This document shows positions 34,489 to 43,813 of a stretch of 61,713 nucleotides of DNA, piece after piece. Positions within the stretch are counted from its first letter, which is position 1, and the number at the start of each line of letters is the position of its first letter. The notes beneath the pieces were generated by a model, which worked only from the letters and a program-made list of their open reading frames with translations, was not told the DNA's origin and made no database searches. This DNA comes from an uncultured Lentisphaeria bacterium (lineage in GTDB: Bacteria; Verrucomicrobiota; Lentisphaeria; Victivallales; UBA1829). The stretch is taken from the NCBI GenBank assembly GCA_905197955.1, contig CAJKAR010000030.1, forward strand, positions 1-61,713, given 5' to 3'. Position numbers and translations under genes: made by a program.

Positions 34489-35656
34489 CAGAATCGACTC
34501 CTTTCCCCAAAGGATTGACCTCACGGATCACCAGTTCAATCGGATGCCGGCCATCGGAAAAATAATGCGCGGAAAGTTCCTTTATCTTCTTTCCGACCGC
34601 CACCGCTTCATAGGTTTTCAGCTCAGCAAGCGCATCGCGGAACAGCAGACATCCCATAATTCCAAGCTGCTCCTTAATCCCCGGCGAACGATGAAACAGC
34701 GCTTCATACCGTTTTGCAATCTTCTCCGGAAGAATATTCCCCTGAAAAGTGACATAGGATAACGGAAAACGGCATTCCCGAATATAATGCGGCAAAGTCG
34801 ATACCGCAAGCAGATCATTCCCGAAAACAGGAAGATCAATATTCAACTCCCGCATTGCACGACCGAACACCTGCAGCGTTTCCGGAGTATCCGTAAACAG
34901 AATCGCATCAATTTCACTGTTCTCGTAAAGCCGTTTCAACGGCTGGAGAAAATGCGATTCGTTCGCCGGCGGCAGAAAATCAATCCGGTGAATTTCATGA
35001 AAGAAGGGATCCTTCCGCAGATTTTCCGTAAGAAGATTCGTAAAAACCGAACTGTAGGAATCCGTCCCACGGGAAATGAAAAGCAAATTGCGGCAGTTCA
35101 TTTTCCGGAGTCGCTGAATCAGTGGATCGAACAGAAGATGCGTCGGATAAAGCGCCCCGTACAGATCCGGCTCAAGAACCGGCAGTTCCGGGGACAACGG
35201 CGAAAATGGTGCAAGCGCCGGAAGCGCATAGTACTGACAAAGTGTACGCACCTCGCGCAACCGGGAACTGGATACAGGACCAATCAGATACGCAATATCC
35301 ATCTGTTCACAGAGTTTCTGCGTGGCAAGACGGGTCGCATAACTGTCATCCCCCGGTTCCGCATAAGTGATCTCCAGCGGTCTTCCCAGAATCCCGCCTT
35401 CCATGTTCAGCATCAGGGCAATTCGTCCGATGCCCTGCGCCACTTCGGAAATGTAAGACTGATCCGAATACGTCCCGAGTACCGCAATCCGCCAGACGGA
35501 TCCGCGATTCACCACAGAGTCTCTCTCCCCGGCAGACGCGGAAAAGCCATTGTCCTGCGCCCCGCCACCGTACCGGAAGATCCCGAACGAATCCAGAGCC
35601 AGGAACACACAAAGAGCCCCCAGCAGAAGAATGATCGCCATATTGATTCTTTTCAT
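34478..35656 (-). CDS. Type 1 periplasmic-binding protein, membrane-anchored, orphan
   Basis: 392 aa from the ATG at 35656 (GGGGAAGG upstream). An N-terminal transmembrane or signal-anchor segment (about 7-27) is followed by a Leu/Ile/Val-binding-type fold: IAVLGTYSDQSYISEVAQGIGRIA, GGILGRPLEI, AYLIGPVSSS, and ILFTDTPETLQVFGRAM. It has no cognate importer nearby. It sits 19 bases after the second ABC transporter and overlaps the next lipoprotein gene by 11 bases, so it belongs to the NHLM operon. Role unknown; sensing a small molecule or amino acid is likely. Confidence 0.8.
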   Translation of the reverse strand: MKRINMAIILLLGALCVFLALDSFGIFRYGGGAQDNGFSASAGERDSVVNRGSVWRIAVLGTYSDQSYISEVAQGIGRIALMLNMEGGILGRPLEITYAEPGDDSYATRLATQKLCEQMDIAYLIGPVSSSRLREVRTLCQYYALPALAPFSPLSPELPVLEPDLYGALYPTHLLFDPLIQRLRKMNCRNLLFISRGTDSYSSVFTNLLTENLRKDPFFHEIHRIDFLPPANESHFLQPLKRLYENSEIDAILFTDTPETLQVFGRAMRELNIDLPVFGNDLLAVSTLPHYIRECRFPLSYVTFQGNILPEKIAKRYEALFHRSPGIKEQLGIMGCLLFRDALAELKTYEAVAVGKKIKELSAHYFSDGRHPIELVIREVNPLGKGVDSDEK

Positions 35657-35675
35657 AAAAATTGCCTTCCCCTTG

Positions 35676-38333
35676 TTACGAAAGCATCTGCCGCCGAGCC
35701 AGTTTCCGAAACACGCCGTCATGACTCATCAGCTCTTCAAAGGTTCCGGACTCCTGAATCATTCCACGGTCCAGAACATAAATCCGGTCGGCATTGATAA
35801 TCGTCGAAAGACGATGCGCAATGACGATCCGTGTGACATTCAGTTTTTCGATATTGCGCCGCACCGTCTCCTGAGTCTCATTGTCCAGCGCACTGGTGGA
35901 CTCATCCATAATGACGATGGCGGGCCTTCCGATCAGCGCCCGCGCAATCAGGATCCGCTGCTGCTGACCGCCGGAAATCACCTCTTCCCTGACATTGGTA
36001 TGGATTCCCATCGGCATTGCGGCAAGATCCTTTTCCAGAGCGGCCATCCGGATGGCATTCTTCACCTCTTCCGGCGAACAGCGCACACCTGTCGTAATGT
36101 TTTCGAGAATACTCCCCGGCATGATCCGGCTGTTCTGGAGGATCACCCCAAGTTGCCGCCGGACAGAATTGACATTCAGTTCCCGGAGATCCTGTCCGCT
36201 GTACAGAATACTCCCGTTGGCGGGCGTCTCGAATCCCAGCAGAAGACGAATCAGCGAACTCTTCCCGGCTCCGGACGGACCGACTATCGCCACAAACTCT
36301 CCCGGATGAACCGAAAAAGAGACATCCCGCAGCACCGGCGGCAGCTCCGGCGAATATCCGAACGTAACATGAGAAAATTCCAGAGATCCGTCAAGTTTTC
36401 CCGCCTGCGGCCTGCCATCGGGCACCTCCACCTCCGATTCCAGAAAAACACGCAGGCGTTCCGCCTCCGGCTTCCGGGAGATCAGTTCCCAGACTCCTTC
36501 CCCAATGGAGATCACCGCCACCTGAAAACTTCCATACGCGGTCAGAAACGCCAGAAAAGAGGAAAGTTCCAAACTCCCCCTCCAGACCTTCCCGATCAGG
36601 TAGTAGAAGAGCAGACTGATCAGAGCCGGTATCACGATTCCAATCACTTCCAGAGCTCCGGCACCCGCAAAGAAACGGTCACACGCCTTCTTCTCCTGAA
36701 TGAATTCGTCGAGGAAGCGATTCTGAATCTGCACTTCGGCTCCGGCACCCCGGATTTTGGCAATTCCGTCGAATGCCTGTTTCAGAAAACCGGCTTCCCA
36801 GCCGGATTTCTCCGCCGCAGTTCGAAGCGGAAGCTGCAGTTTCTGAAACAGAAAAAACAGAAGACCTGCATAGAGAAGAACCAGCGGAACCGCCACCAGA
36901 GTCAGCTGCCAGCTGTAATAAAACAGCATGAGGATACTGCAAAGAGCAAAAACAGAACCGATGAACTGTCGGGAAATCACCTGGAACGCCACCTCCTGAA
37001 GACGAACCACGGAAAATAGACGCATGCAGAGATCTCCGGCACTGTATTTCTGGAAAAAGTGGATCGGAAGACGGCAGATCCGGTCAAACAGCGCCGCCAT
37101 AAGACGTTCCAGAACCGAACTGCCGAACAGAAGAAGACATAACTGCGGAACAATATTCAATATCGCCGTTCCCGTTGTCAGCGCGAGCAGAAGAATCAGC
37201 AGCTGCCAGAGCTCTCCGGTATTGGCAGTCGGAATAATTTTCCCTGTGACATAAGCGGTCGCCACCGGCGAAACCAGTCCGAACAGCCCCACCAGAATCC
37301 CCACGGCTAGAATGCAGAGAAAACTCTTCCGGCTCCTCCGGAAAACAAACCGCAGCAGATCATGCCAGTTCAGCGGATGCAAGGGAAACGTTTCATAAAA
37401 ACAATAGGCGCCGTCCAGCAGTTCCGCTTCCTGCGCAGGCCCCAGAGGATGCCTCTTTTCCTCGCCGGGAAAATACCAGACGCTGTCAGACCCGTTCAAC
37501 TCAATGATGCAGGGACGCATCCCCTCCCTGCAAAACCCGATCAGTGCGCTGTGATGCAGACGGGAATATCCTTTTTCCAGCTGCACCCTACGGGTGCGCC
37601 ACTGATTGACTAGACAGAACTCAATCAATCGGCTTTCCGGATCGGCCGACCGTTCATCCGGCGGATCCGCAAGAATCGACAGACTGTTTTTTTCCGCGAT
37701 CACCCGCAGAGCCGCCAGAAGCGGATCCGTATTTTTCGAAACTCTCCGTTCCTTCCCGTGGACGATCTCCCGAAGACGCAGGAACTGCTCCTTCAGCCGA
37801 TTGTTCTGCCGAAGCTGTTCCGCCTCAGACTCTTCCGCACGAATCCGCTCCTGACGGATGATCGAATCCACGTTTCTCCGGAGAAGCCTCCGCATGGTTT
37901 CCGGCAGCTCCAGTAGATCCGGCAAGGGGAGCTCCTCGCCATCGTGATTTCCATGCCCAGCCTCCAGAGAAGTGAGAAGATGCGACAAAAGAGCACGGCC
38001 TTCCTCCGGATTTTCGCGCAGATACGCGGCAAACGCATCCCCGGAAAACACCCGGCAGGCGGAAAGAGTCTGCGGAACCAGCAGATACCCATACTCGCAA
38101 TCGGAAGCACCGGTGGAAGGTTCAAACGAACAGGCGGGGAAAATATCGCCGGGATGCAGAGTCGCAATCCAATAGCGTCTGCCATAGCCGTCCTGCTCAC
38201 GGGAGGTCAGAAAAACATGAATCTCTCCCTGTTCCAAATAAAGCCAGCCGGGAAGATCCGATGCGGCCACGGGAAGATTGGACGGATAGATCTGCTGCAA
38301 CGAATCGGAGAGAAACGGTTCAGAAATCGGCAT
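35676..38333 (-). CDS. NHLM-type ABC transporter, ATP-binding/permease protein (second transporter)
   Basis: 885 aa from the ATG at 38333, which follows AAAGGGGGA; ATGs at 38339 and 38360 are alternatives. About 330 N-terminal residues precede the exporter core; the first ~120 look like a cyclic-nucleotide-binding-type beta barrel (LEQGEIHVFLTSRE, LHPGDIFPA). Then come six transmembrane helices (about 340-590) and an ATPase with GPSGAGKSS, SGGQQQR and VIMDESTSALD. The layout matches the NHLM_micro_ABC2 type. It lacks a C39 peptidase. It overlaps the C39 transporter gene by 14 bases. Expected to work with the C39 transporter and HlyD protein. Confidence 0.87.
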   Translation of the reverse strand: MPISEPFLSDSLQQIYPSNLPVAASDLPGWLYLEQGEIHVFLTSREQDGYGRRYWIATLHPGDIFPACSFEPSTGASDCEYGYLLVPQTLSACRVFSGDAFAAYLRENPEEGRALLSHLLTSLEAGHGNHDGEELPLPDLLELPETMRRLLRRNVDSIIRQERIRAEESEAEQLRQNNRLKEQFLRLREIVHGKERRVSKNTDPLLAALRVIAEKNSLSILADPPDERSADPESRLIEFCLVNQWRTRRVQLEKGYSRLHHSALIGFCREGMRPCIIELNGSDSVWYFPGEEKRHPLGPAQEAELLDGAYCFYETFPLHPLNWHDLLRFVFRRSRKSFLCILAVGILVGLFGLVSPVATAYVTGKIIPTANTGELWQLLILLLALTTGTAILNIVPQLCLLLFGSSVLERLMAALFDRICRLPIHFFQKYSAGDLCMRLFSVVRLQEVAFQVISRQFIGSVFALCSILMLFYYSWQLTLVAVPLVLLYAGLLFFLFQKLQLPLRTAAEKSGWEAGFLKQAFDGIAKIRGAGAEVQIQNRFLDEFIQEKKACDRFFAGAGALEVIGIVIPALISLLFYYLIGKVWRGSLELSSFLAFLTAYGSFQVAVISIGEGVWELISRKPEAERLRVFLESEVEVPDGRPQAGKLDGSLEFSHVTFGYSPELPPVLRDVSFSVHPGEFVAIVGPSGAGKSSLIRLLLGFETPANGSILYSGQDLRELNVNSVRRQLGVILQNSRIMPGSILENITTGVRCSPEEVKNAIRMAALEKDLAAMPMGIHTNVREEVISGGQQQRILIARALIGRPAIVIMDESTSALDNETQETVRRNIEKLNVTRIVIAHRLSTIINADRIYVLDRGMIQESGTFEELMSHDGVFRKLARRQMLS

Positions 38334-40491
38334 CGGCATTTCCCCCTTTATTTTCAGCATTCATCAAAGAGGCGTAAGCTCCTCCGAGACGCATAAGCTC
38401 CTCGTGAGTACCGCGCTCGACGATTCTGCCGGAATCCATCATAATGATCTCATCGCAGTCCCGGATGGTACTGAGGCGATGGGCGATGATCAGACAGGAA
38501 CATCCGCGTCTGCGCATGGCGTTGTCGATCATCACCTCTGTTACCGGATCCAGTGCGCTGGATGCCTCGTCAAGAATCAGAATCGGCGTATTCCGGGCAA
38601 GGGCTCTTGCGATTTCGAGTCTCTGCCGCTGGCCTCCGGAAAAATTGCTGCCGTTCTCGTTCACTTCAATCGAAAGCGGCTGTCCTCTTGCGGCGAGTTC
38701 CTTTTCGATCGCCGCATCCCGCAGAGCATGCAGAAGAGTCCCGGCATCCATGCCGCGCCGGAACAGAGTCAGGTTATCTCCGACGCTGCCAGAAAAGAGT
38801 ACGATCGTCTGATCCACGGAAGCCACCGCCCGATTGAACTCCTCCCTGGTATACTTCTCCAGAGGGACATCATCCAGCAGGATCTCTCCGGACCACGGAG
38901 CATACAGTCCGGAAGCGATTCTCGCGATCGTGCTTTTCCCGGAACCGGACGCCCCGACCAGAGCGATTCTGCATCCCGGGCGCAGCGTAAGTGAAAAATT
39001 CCGGATGAATGGCTCCTCCAGACGGCTGTATCCGAATGTAATATCCCGCAGCTCCAGTCTTCCGCGCACGACTTTGTTCCCGCTTTCCCCGGCGAAACGG
39101 GATTCTGCGGGATAGTGCATCACATCTTCAATACGATCCTGCGCCCCTTTCAGCTCCTGAATCTGGGAACCGGCGGAAACCAGCAGAGTCACCGGCTGCA
39201 TGAAACTGGCGGTCAGCGACTGGAACGCCATCATTCCTCCGAGCGTCAAATTTCCCCGGATCACCAGCCAGGCTCCGAAACAGAGAATCAGAATCTGATT
39301 GAAGCCGGAAAGCAGAGCGGGAACCAGCGAGAAAAAAGTTCCCGATTTCTGCATCAGCAACCGTTTATTGGTGTATTCGGCAAGACTATTTGCCCATTTT
39401 CCATAAAAATCCTGATCGCGTCCGCCGGCCCGGAGCGATTCCATCAGGGAAATGCCGCTCATGGATTGATTGAGCAGTCTGATCTCGGCCGTCGAAAGCG
39501 CCTGATTGATGGTCTGCCGGCTTCTGTTGACCGCGGAAAGCAGGATGAAATTGAACACGGCCGTCAGAAGCGCAATGCCCGCCAGAACTGCGCTGAACTG
39601 GTACATCAGAAACAGAAAAAAGGAAGCGGTAAACAGTTTCACCACATTATTGGCGACCAGTTCGAAGAAACCATCAGCAAGCTGGGTATTCATCTGAAAG
39701 CGCGCCTGGAGATCCGCGGAATTGCGCTGGACAAAGAACTCCATCGGCAGCGAAAAAATGTGGCGCAGCATCCGGACACTGCTGTTCACGGCCATCTGAA
39801 TCTGGCCTCTCCGCAGGACATACTGAGTCAGGTAGGAGAGAATGGCACTGACCAGAAGCGTCAGCGCATATGCGATCAGAAGCGGATAAAGCCACTCCTT
39901 CCGAGTTGTCATCACCTCGTCAATAAAGATCTGAAGCATCGCAGGCATCAGGATTCCGGGCACAATCAGCAGGATTCCGCTCCAGAGGAGAAGCACTCCC
40001 ACCGACTTGACTTTCAGCAGGAGCGGAAACAGGGTCCGGAACACTCCGCGAGCTCTTCCCTCCGCACGAAAATCCGCCGTGGGCTTGAACGTCAGAGCGA
40101 TATTGGAAAAGGCCTTTTCAAAATCCTGCGCGGAATAGCGGCATCTGCCCCGCGCCGGATCGTTGATATAGAACCAGGATCCGCGCTGTCCCTCGTACAC
40201 GACATAATGCTTTGCATTCCAGAAGAGAATGGATGGATACGGCAGCGTGTTCAGTTTTGCCGCCGTAACGCGGTATCCGTGTCCCTCCAGATGATATTTT
40301 TCCGCGGCCCGGAGAATCAGAGAAGCTTTGCTCCCGTTTCTTGACACGCCGCAGGCGACCCGCAGTTTTTCCAGCGGTTCATAGCAATGATAATAAGCCA
40401 GAATCATTCCGAGACTGGCTGCGCCGCATTCTGTGGACTCCATCTGGAAAACCGTAGGAACCTTGTGGACAGACGAGGCGCGGAAAATCAT
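38320..40491 (-). CDS. NHLM-type ABC transporter with C39 peptidase (PCAT)
   Basis: 723 aa from the ATG at 40491, overlapping the HlyD stop (ATGA). The N-terminal C39 peptidase has its full triad: Cys22 in QMESTECGAAS, His95 in AKHYVVYEG and Asp111 in INDPARG. Transmembrane helices lie at about 160-430, and the ATPase has GASGSGKST, FSGGQRQR and LILDEASSALD. It should cut leaders after a small-small dipeptide (usually GG) and pump the mature peptide out. An intact peptidase means a leader-bearing substrate must be made by the cell. Confidence 0.93.
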   Translation of the reverse strand: MIFRASSVHKVPTVFQMESTECGAASLGMILAYYHCYEPLEKLRVACGVSRNGSKASLILRAAEKYHLEGHGYRVTAAKLNTLPYPSILFWNAKHYVVYEGQRGSWFYINDPARGRCRYSAQDFEKAFSNIALTFKPTADFRAEGRARGVFRTLFPLLLKVKSVGVLLLWSGILLIVPGILMPAMLQIFIDEVMTTRKEWLYPLLIAYALTLLVSAILSYLTQYVLRRGQIQMAVNSSVRMLRHIFSLPMEFFVQRNSADLQARFQMNTQLADGFFELVANNVVKLFTASFFLFLMYQFSAVLAGIALLTAVFNFILLSAVNRSRQTINQALSTAEIRLLNQSMSGISLMESLRAGGRDQDFYGKWANSLAEYTNKRLLMQKSGTFFSLVPALLSGFNQILILCFGAWLVIRGNLTLGGMMAFQSLTASFMQPVTLLVSAGSQIQELKGAQDRIEDVMHYPAESRFAGESGNKVVRGRLELRDITFGYSRLEEPFIRNFSLTLRPGCRIALVGASGSGKSTIARIASGLYAPWSGEILLDDVPLEKYTREEFNRAVASVDQTIVLFSGSVGDNLTLFRRGMDAGTLLHALRDAAIEKELAARGQPLSIEVNENGSNFSGGQRQRLEIARALARNTPILILDEASSALDPVTEVMIDNAMRRRGCSCLIIAHRLSTIRDCDEIIMMDSGRIVERGTHEELMRLGGAYASLMNAENKGGNADADF

Positions 40492-41765
40492 TGTTCCACC
40501 TGTTCTTTCCCGATTCCGAACAGATGCTCCCGCACATACGGCAGAATATAAGAAACCGGACGCCGATACTCCGTATTGATGAGAAGAGAACCGACCATCC
40601 CGGTTTCCACAGTTGCCGATTCTCCATTCCGACTGGTCCACTGCAAACCGCTTCTGGTTCGATCGGAAGTCAGGAAATCGACCTCAACGCGCATCACGGT
40701 ACCGTTCCGGGTCAAAGCGCTGGCGAAATCGCGGTTTTTCAGTTCGGCGCTGATGGAATCGCCGCTCACGGGAAAAAGGCTCACCGAAGCGACAATTCCT
40801 TTGAGATATCCGTAATCCGCCGCCGGAAGTGCCGAAGGGGAAAAATAAACGCTCATTCCGGGACGCACTTTTTTACCATCCGCGGCTGGAACATACGCGA
40901 TCAGCCGAATATTTCCGGCATGCTCACCGCCGGCACTGACAATCGCAATCGTCTCTCCTTCCGTCACCGGATCCCCGGAATGTTTCAGCAGTTCCAGAAC
41001 GTTCCCTTTGAAATCGGATCGCAGCCACGCCAGTTCCTGATTGCTTTTCAGCGCCAGCTCCACCTCCTGCTGCTTGGCAAAGAGTTCGCCCTGAAGTTTG
41101 ATGCGATTCTCCTCCTGACGCCATGCCGATTCATCCTGTTCATAGAGATCCTGCACCTGAGTAATCAGCGTATTGGCCACGGAGTTTTCGCTGCTGACAT
41201 TCTGGCTTAAAATGTTGTAATAATCCACCTTGCTGGATATGCCTTTGTCGCGCAGCTGTTTCTGCATCTCGACCAGTTCATGAAGGCGGCTCCGGTTTTC
41301 CTCCATCAGTTTCACGAGCTGGCGGATCAGGTCAGCTCTTTTCTGATCTGCTTCTTTCCGTTTCCGGAAGAGGGCATCTGTCCCCTTCTGGATTTTCCGA
41401 GTCCGTTCCTGAAGCTCTTTCTGTTCCAGCTGAAGTTTATGGATCTGGAAAAACACTTCGGGATTATAAATCCGTCCGAGGATCTGATTCGGCACGATGA
41501 CCGATCCCGGTTTGATATCCAGATATTCGATGGTTCCGGAGGCTTTCGCCGTAATGGAATGGATCCCGTAAGGCCGGATAACGACTCCCGTCCCGGAAAC
41601 GCTGTCCACGAGGGTTCCGAAAAATCCCCAGTAAATCACAGCCGCCAGACAGAGCGAGAGTCCGCAGAGCAGTCCCCACATCCATGGCGAAGCAACATTG
41701 GAAATGACATCCGGCTCCCGTTTTTCCTGTTTTTCGGATATGGAAAGTTCGGAAAAAAATCTCAT
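40488..41765 (-). CDS. HlyD-family secretion adaptor, NHLM type
   Basis: 425 aa from the ATG at 41765, which has a TTGGAGGA Shine-Dalgarno; a longer frame to 41864 has none. One transmembrane helix (about 33-55) is followed by a lipoyl-like half motif (SGTIEYLDIKPG), a long coiled coil (about 100-230) and the second half with beta-barrel. It links inner-membrane peptide exporters to the periplasm or outer membrane. First gene of the NHLM operon, about 120 bases after its promoter. Confidence 0.9.
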   Translation of the reverse strand: MRFFSELSISEKQEKREPDVISNVASPWMWGLLCGLSLCLAAVIYWGFFGTLVDSVSGTGVVIRPYGIHSITAKASGTIEYLDIKPGSVIVPNQILGRIYNPEVFFQIHKLQLEQKELQERTRKIQKGTDALFRKRKEADQKRADLIRQLVKLMEENRSRLHELVEMQKQLRDKGISSKVDYYNILSQNVSSENSVANTLITQVQDLYEQDESAWRQEENRIKLQGELFAKQQEVELALKSNQELAWLRSDFKGNVLELLKHSGDPVTEGETIAIVSAGGEHAGNIRLIAYVPAADGKKVRPGMSVYFSPSALPAADYGYLKGIVASVSLFPVSGDSISAELKNRDFASALTRNGTVMRVEVDFLTSDRTRSGLQWTSRNGESATVETGMVGSLLINTEYRRPVSYILPYVREHLFGIGKEQVEQ

Positions 41766-41881
41766 GCGGTTCGATCCTCCAAGCAGTCTTTTCCCAGATA
41801 AAACATCCGTCCTATGCGATCTGCACTCTGCCCGGAAATTTTCTTTTTCGACATTCACTCCCACGAACAGATACCATCAGG

Positions 41882-41910
41882 AATATAACATGAAAATACA
41901 GCGAATACAA
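41882..41910 (-). promoter_or_regulatory. Promoter of the NHLM export operon
   Basis: Minus strand TTGTAT, 17-base spacer, TATATT. It leaves a leader of about 110 bases before the HlyD start. A 75-codon frame through this site (41855-42079) has no ribosome site and is taken as spurious. Confidence 0.6.
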
Positions 41911-42154
41911 GTCTATGCAAATCCAATTTTTCGATCATCGCATTTTGAAATCCTTTTCCATACCGACTCTTCACCGGAACCCGTACACACTCCGGAAAAT
42001 ATCGCATCTTATATTCTGAGGATCTCTGCACCTCTGCCTCTTCTTCAGGAAACACCTCCTGGAAAAAATCTCCTTCCAGCATGACAAAAAACGCTTTCAC
42101 TCCGACAAATCGGAATTTTGAAAATTTAGAAACAAAAAATCGCTCATTTGTAAT

Positions 42155-42183
42155 TGAAAAAACGTATCGTGCATGATACACTA
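42155..42183 (+). promoter_or_regulatory. Promoter with a palindromic operator in the spacer
   Basis: TTGAAA, 17-base spacer, TACACT, upstream of the thioredoxin-ankyrin gene. The spacer and first -10 bases hold the near-palindrome GTATCGTGCATGATAC (42165-42180; 14 of 16 positions symmetric), a plausible repressor site. The interval 41911-42154 holds no supported gene. Confidence 0.5.
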
Positions 42184-42244
42184 ACAATGGAATTTTCAAA
42201 ATCCAATTTTCATAGTTTATATTACTATATTTTCAGGAGAAGCG

Positions 42245-43810
42245 ATGACACATTTTCTACAGGCATTCCTCCTTGTTCTTTTTCTTTTTTCCATGTATCC
42301 GCTCCATGCGGAAACTCCACAGATCTGGGAGACAAATTTTCACCAAGCGGAAACAACCGCCCGGAAAACCAATCGGGCGATTCTGATTCTTTTCACCGGG
42401 TCCGACTGGTCCGCAGAAAGCAAACGGCTCAAAACGGAAGTTCTGGATTCTCAGGAATTCCAGAATTTTGCAAAGGAAAATCTGGTCCTGCTCCATATCG
42501 ACTTTCCCAGAGGGAAAAAACTGCCGCAGAGCCAGCTCGTTCATAATCAGGAACTTCGGAAAAAACTGAGATACTACGGCGGATATCCCGGTACGGTTCT
42601 TTTGAACAAAGATGGGCAGAAACTGGGACAGATCAATGGATTTCGCGATCTGGAGATCTATCTTGCCATTCTGAACGATCTTCTGAAAAACACCACCTCG
42701 TTTTCCCCTGCGCTCCAGACGAAGAAAATCACCAGGGAATCTCTTACCCGGATCTATGACAGCACTCCTCCCGGCTGGTTTACCGATTTCACACAGGCGA
42801 AAGCAAAAGCCGCGGAACTGAACCGTCCGATTCTTGCACTCTTCACCGGTTCCGACTGGTGCGGATGGTGCAAGAAACTGAAAACCGATGTTCTCAATAC
42901 TGATGATTTCACACGGTTTGCATCTCAATCTCTCGTTCTGCTTTATATTGATTTTCCAAGAGACAAATCGTTTCCTGCCGAACAGAGAGCCCGCAATCAG
43001 GCTCTTCGCAAGCAGCTTCTCCAGAATTCCGGCGGGTATCCAACGACTCTGCTTCTGGATAAAACCGGAAAAGAGATCGGACGCTTCTCAGGATATTACA
43101 AAGCATACTGTGAAAAAATTATCTCACTTCTTCAGCCACTTCCCCCGATTCTCAAGGCCTCCCGGGAGAATGATCTGGAAACCGTATTGAAACTGCTTGC
43201 GGAAGGAGCCGACGTCAACGTCATTGACAGTTCAGGAAACACTCCGCTTCACAATGCAGCCCGTCTTGGAAATATCGATATTCTCCGCGCTCTGCTGGAA
43301 AAAGGAGCCCGGATCGATCAGAAAAATCACATGGAAGCCACACCACTTCTCAACATCTGCGGCAGTCCTGCCACAACAACGGAACATCTCGACTACCTGA
43401 TCGCGGAAGGCGCAAATCTCAATGCGGCAAACCGTCATGGACAAACCCCTTTAATCCTCTCCATTATTTATTCCAAAGCCGATTTCATCGATCATCTGCT
43501 GAAAAAAGGAGCCGATATCAATCAGGAAACGCTGCTCGGACAGACTCCGATTTTTTATGCAGTCGGTCACAACAACTACACGATTGTCAAACTTCTTCTG
43601 AAAAACGGAGCCGATGTAACAAGGAGTGATCGGAAAGGCTACACCCCTCTCCATCACGCGGCACACAACAAGTACACAGGCACCGGCATTGTCAAACTGC
43701 TTCTGAAAGCCGGTGCGGACCTCAATGCACAAAATGCAAAAGGAGAAATCCCGTTCGATCTTGCGGTCAGAAAGGAGATCAAAGAATTGCTTCGTCCTGC
43801 GGGGAAATAG
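42245..43810 (+). CDS. Secreted double-thioredoxin / ankyrin-repeat fusion
   Basis: 521 aa with a signal peptide (1-22). Thioredoxin-like domain 1 (about 25-150) has WSAESK at 55-60 where the active site should be, so it is redox-inactive. Domain 2 (about 175-300) has a normal WCGWCK with Cys206 and Cys209. Residues ~303-515 form six or seven ankyrin repeats (TPLHNAARLGNIDILRALLE, TPIFYAVGHNNYTIVKLLLK and others). Placement in the periplasm or outside suggests the ankyrin part docks a partner for disulfide chemistry. Strong AGGAGA Shine-Dalgarno. It is divergent from the NHLM operon and could assist a cysteine-bearing export substrate; that link is speculative. Confidence 0.85.
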   Translation: MTHFLQAFLLVLFLFSMYPLHAETPQIWETNFHQAETTARKTNRAILILFTGSDWSAESKRLKTEVLDSQEFQNFAKENLVLLHIDFPRGKKLPQSQLVHNQELRKKLRYYGGYPGTVLLNKDGQKLGQINGFRDLEIYLAILNDLLKNTTSFSPALQTKKITRESLTRIYDSTPPGWFTDFTQAKAKAAELNRPILALFTGSDWCGWCKKLKTDVLNTDDFTRFASQSLVLLYIDFPRDKSFPAEQRARNQALRKQLLQNSGGYPTTLLLDKTGKEIGRFSGYYKAYCEKIISLLQPLPPILKASRENDLETVLKLLAEGADVNVIDSSGNTPLHNAARLGNIDILRALLEKGARIDQKNHMEATPLLNICGSPATTTEHLDYLIAEGANLNAANRHGQTPLILSIIYSKADFIDHLLKKGADINQETLLGQTPIFYAVGHNNYTIVKLLLKNGADVTRSDRKGYTPLHHAAHNKYTGTGIVKLLLKAGADLNAQNAKGEIPFDLAVRKEIKELLRPAGK

Positions 43811-43813
43811 GAC

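Noticed and set aside
41855..42079. 75-codon minus-strand frame upstream of the HlyD gene as a possible bacteriocin precursor
   Set aside because: No ribosome site, no leader-like region, and it runs through a well-formed promoter (41882-41910) into the HlyD leader.
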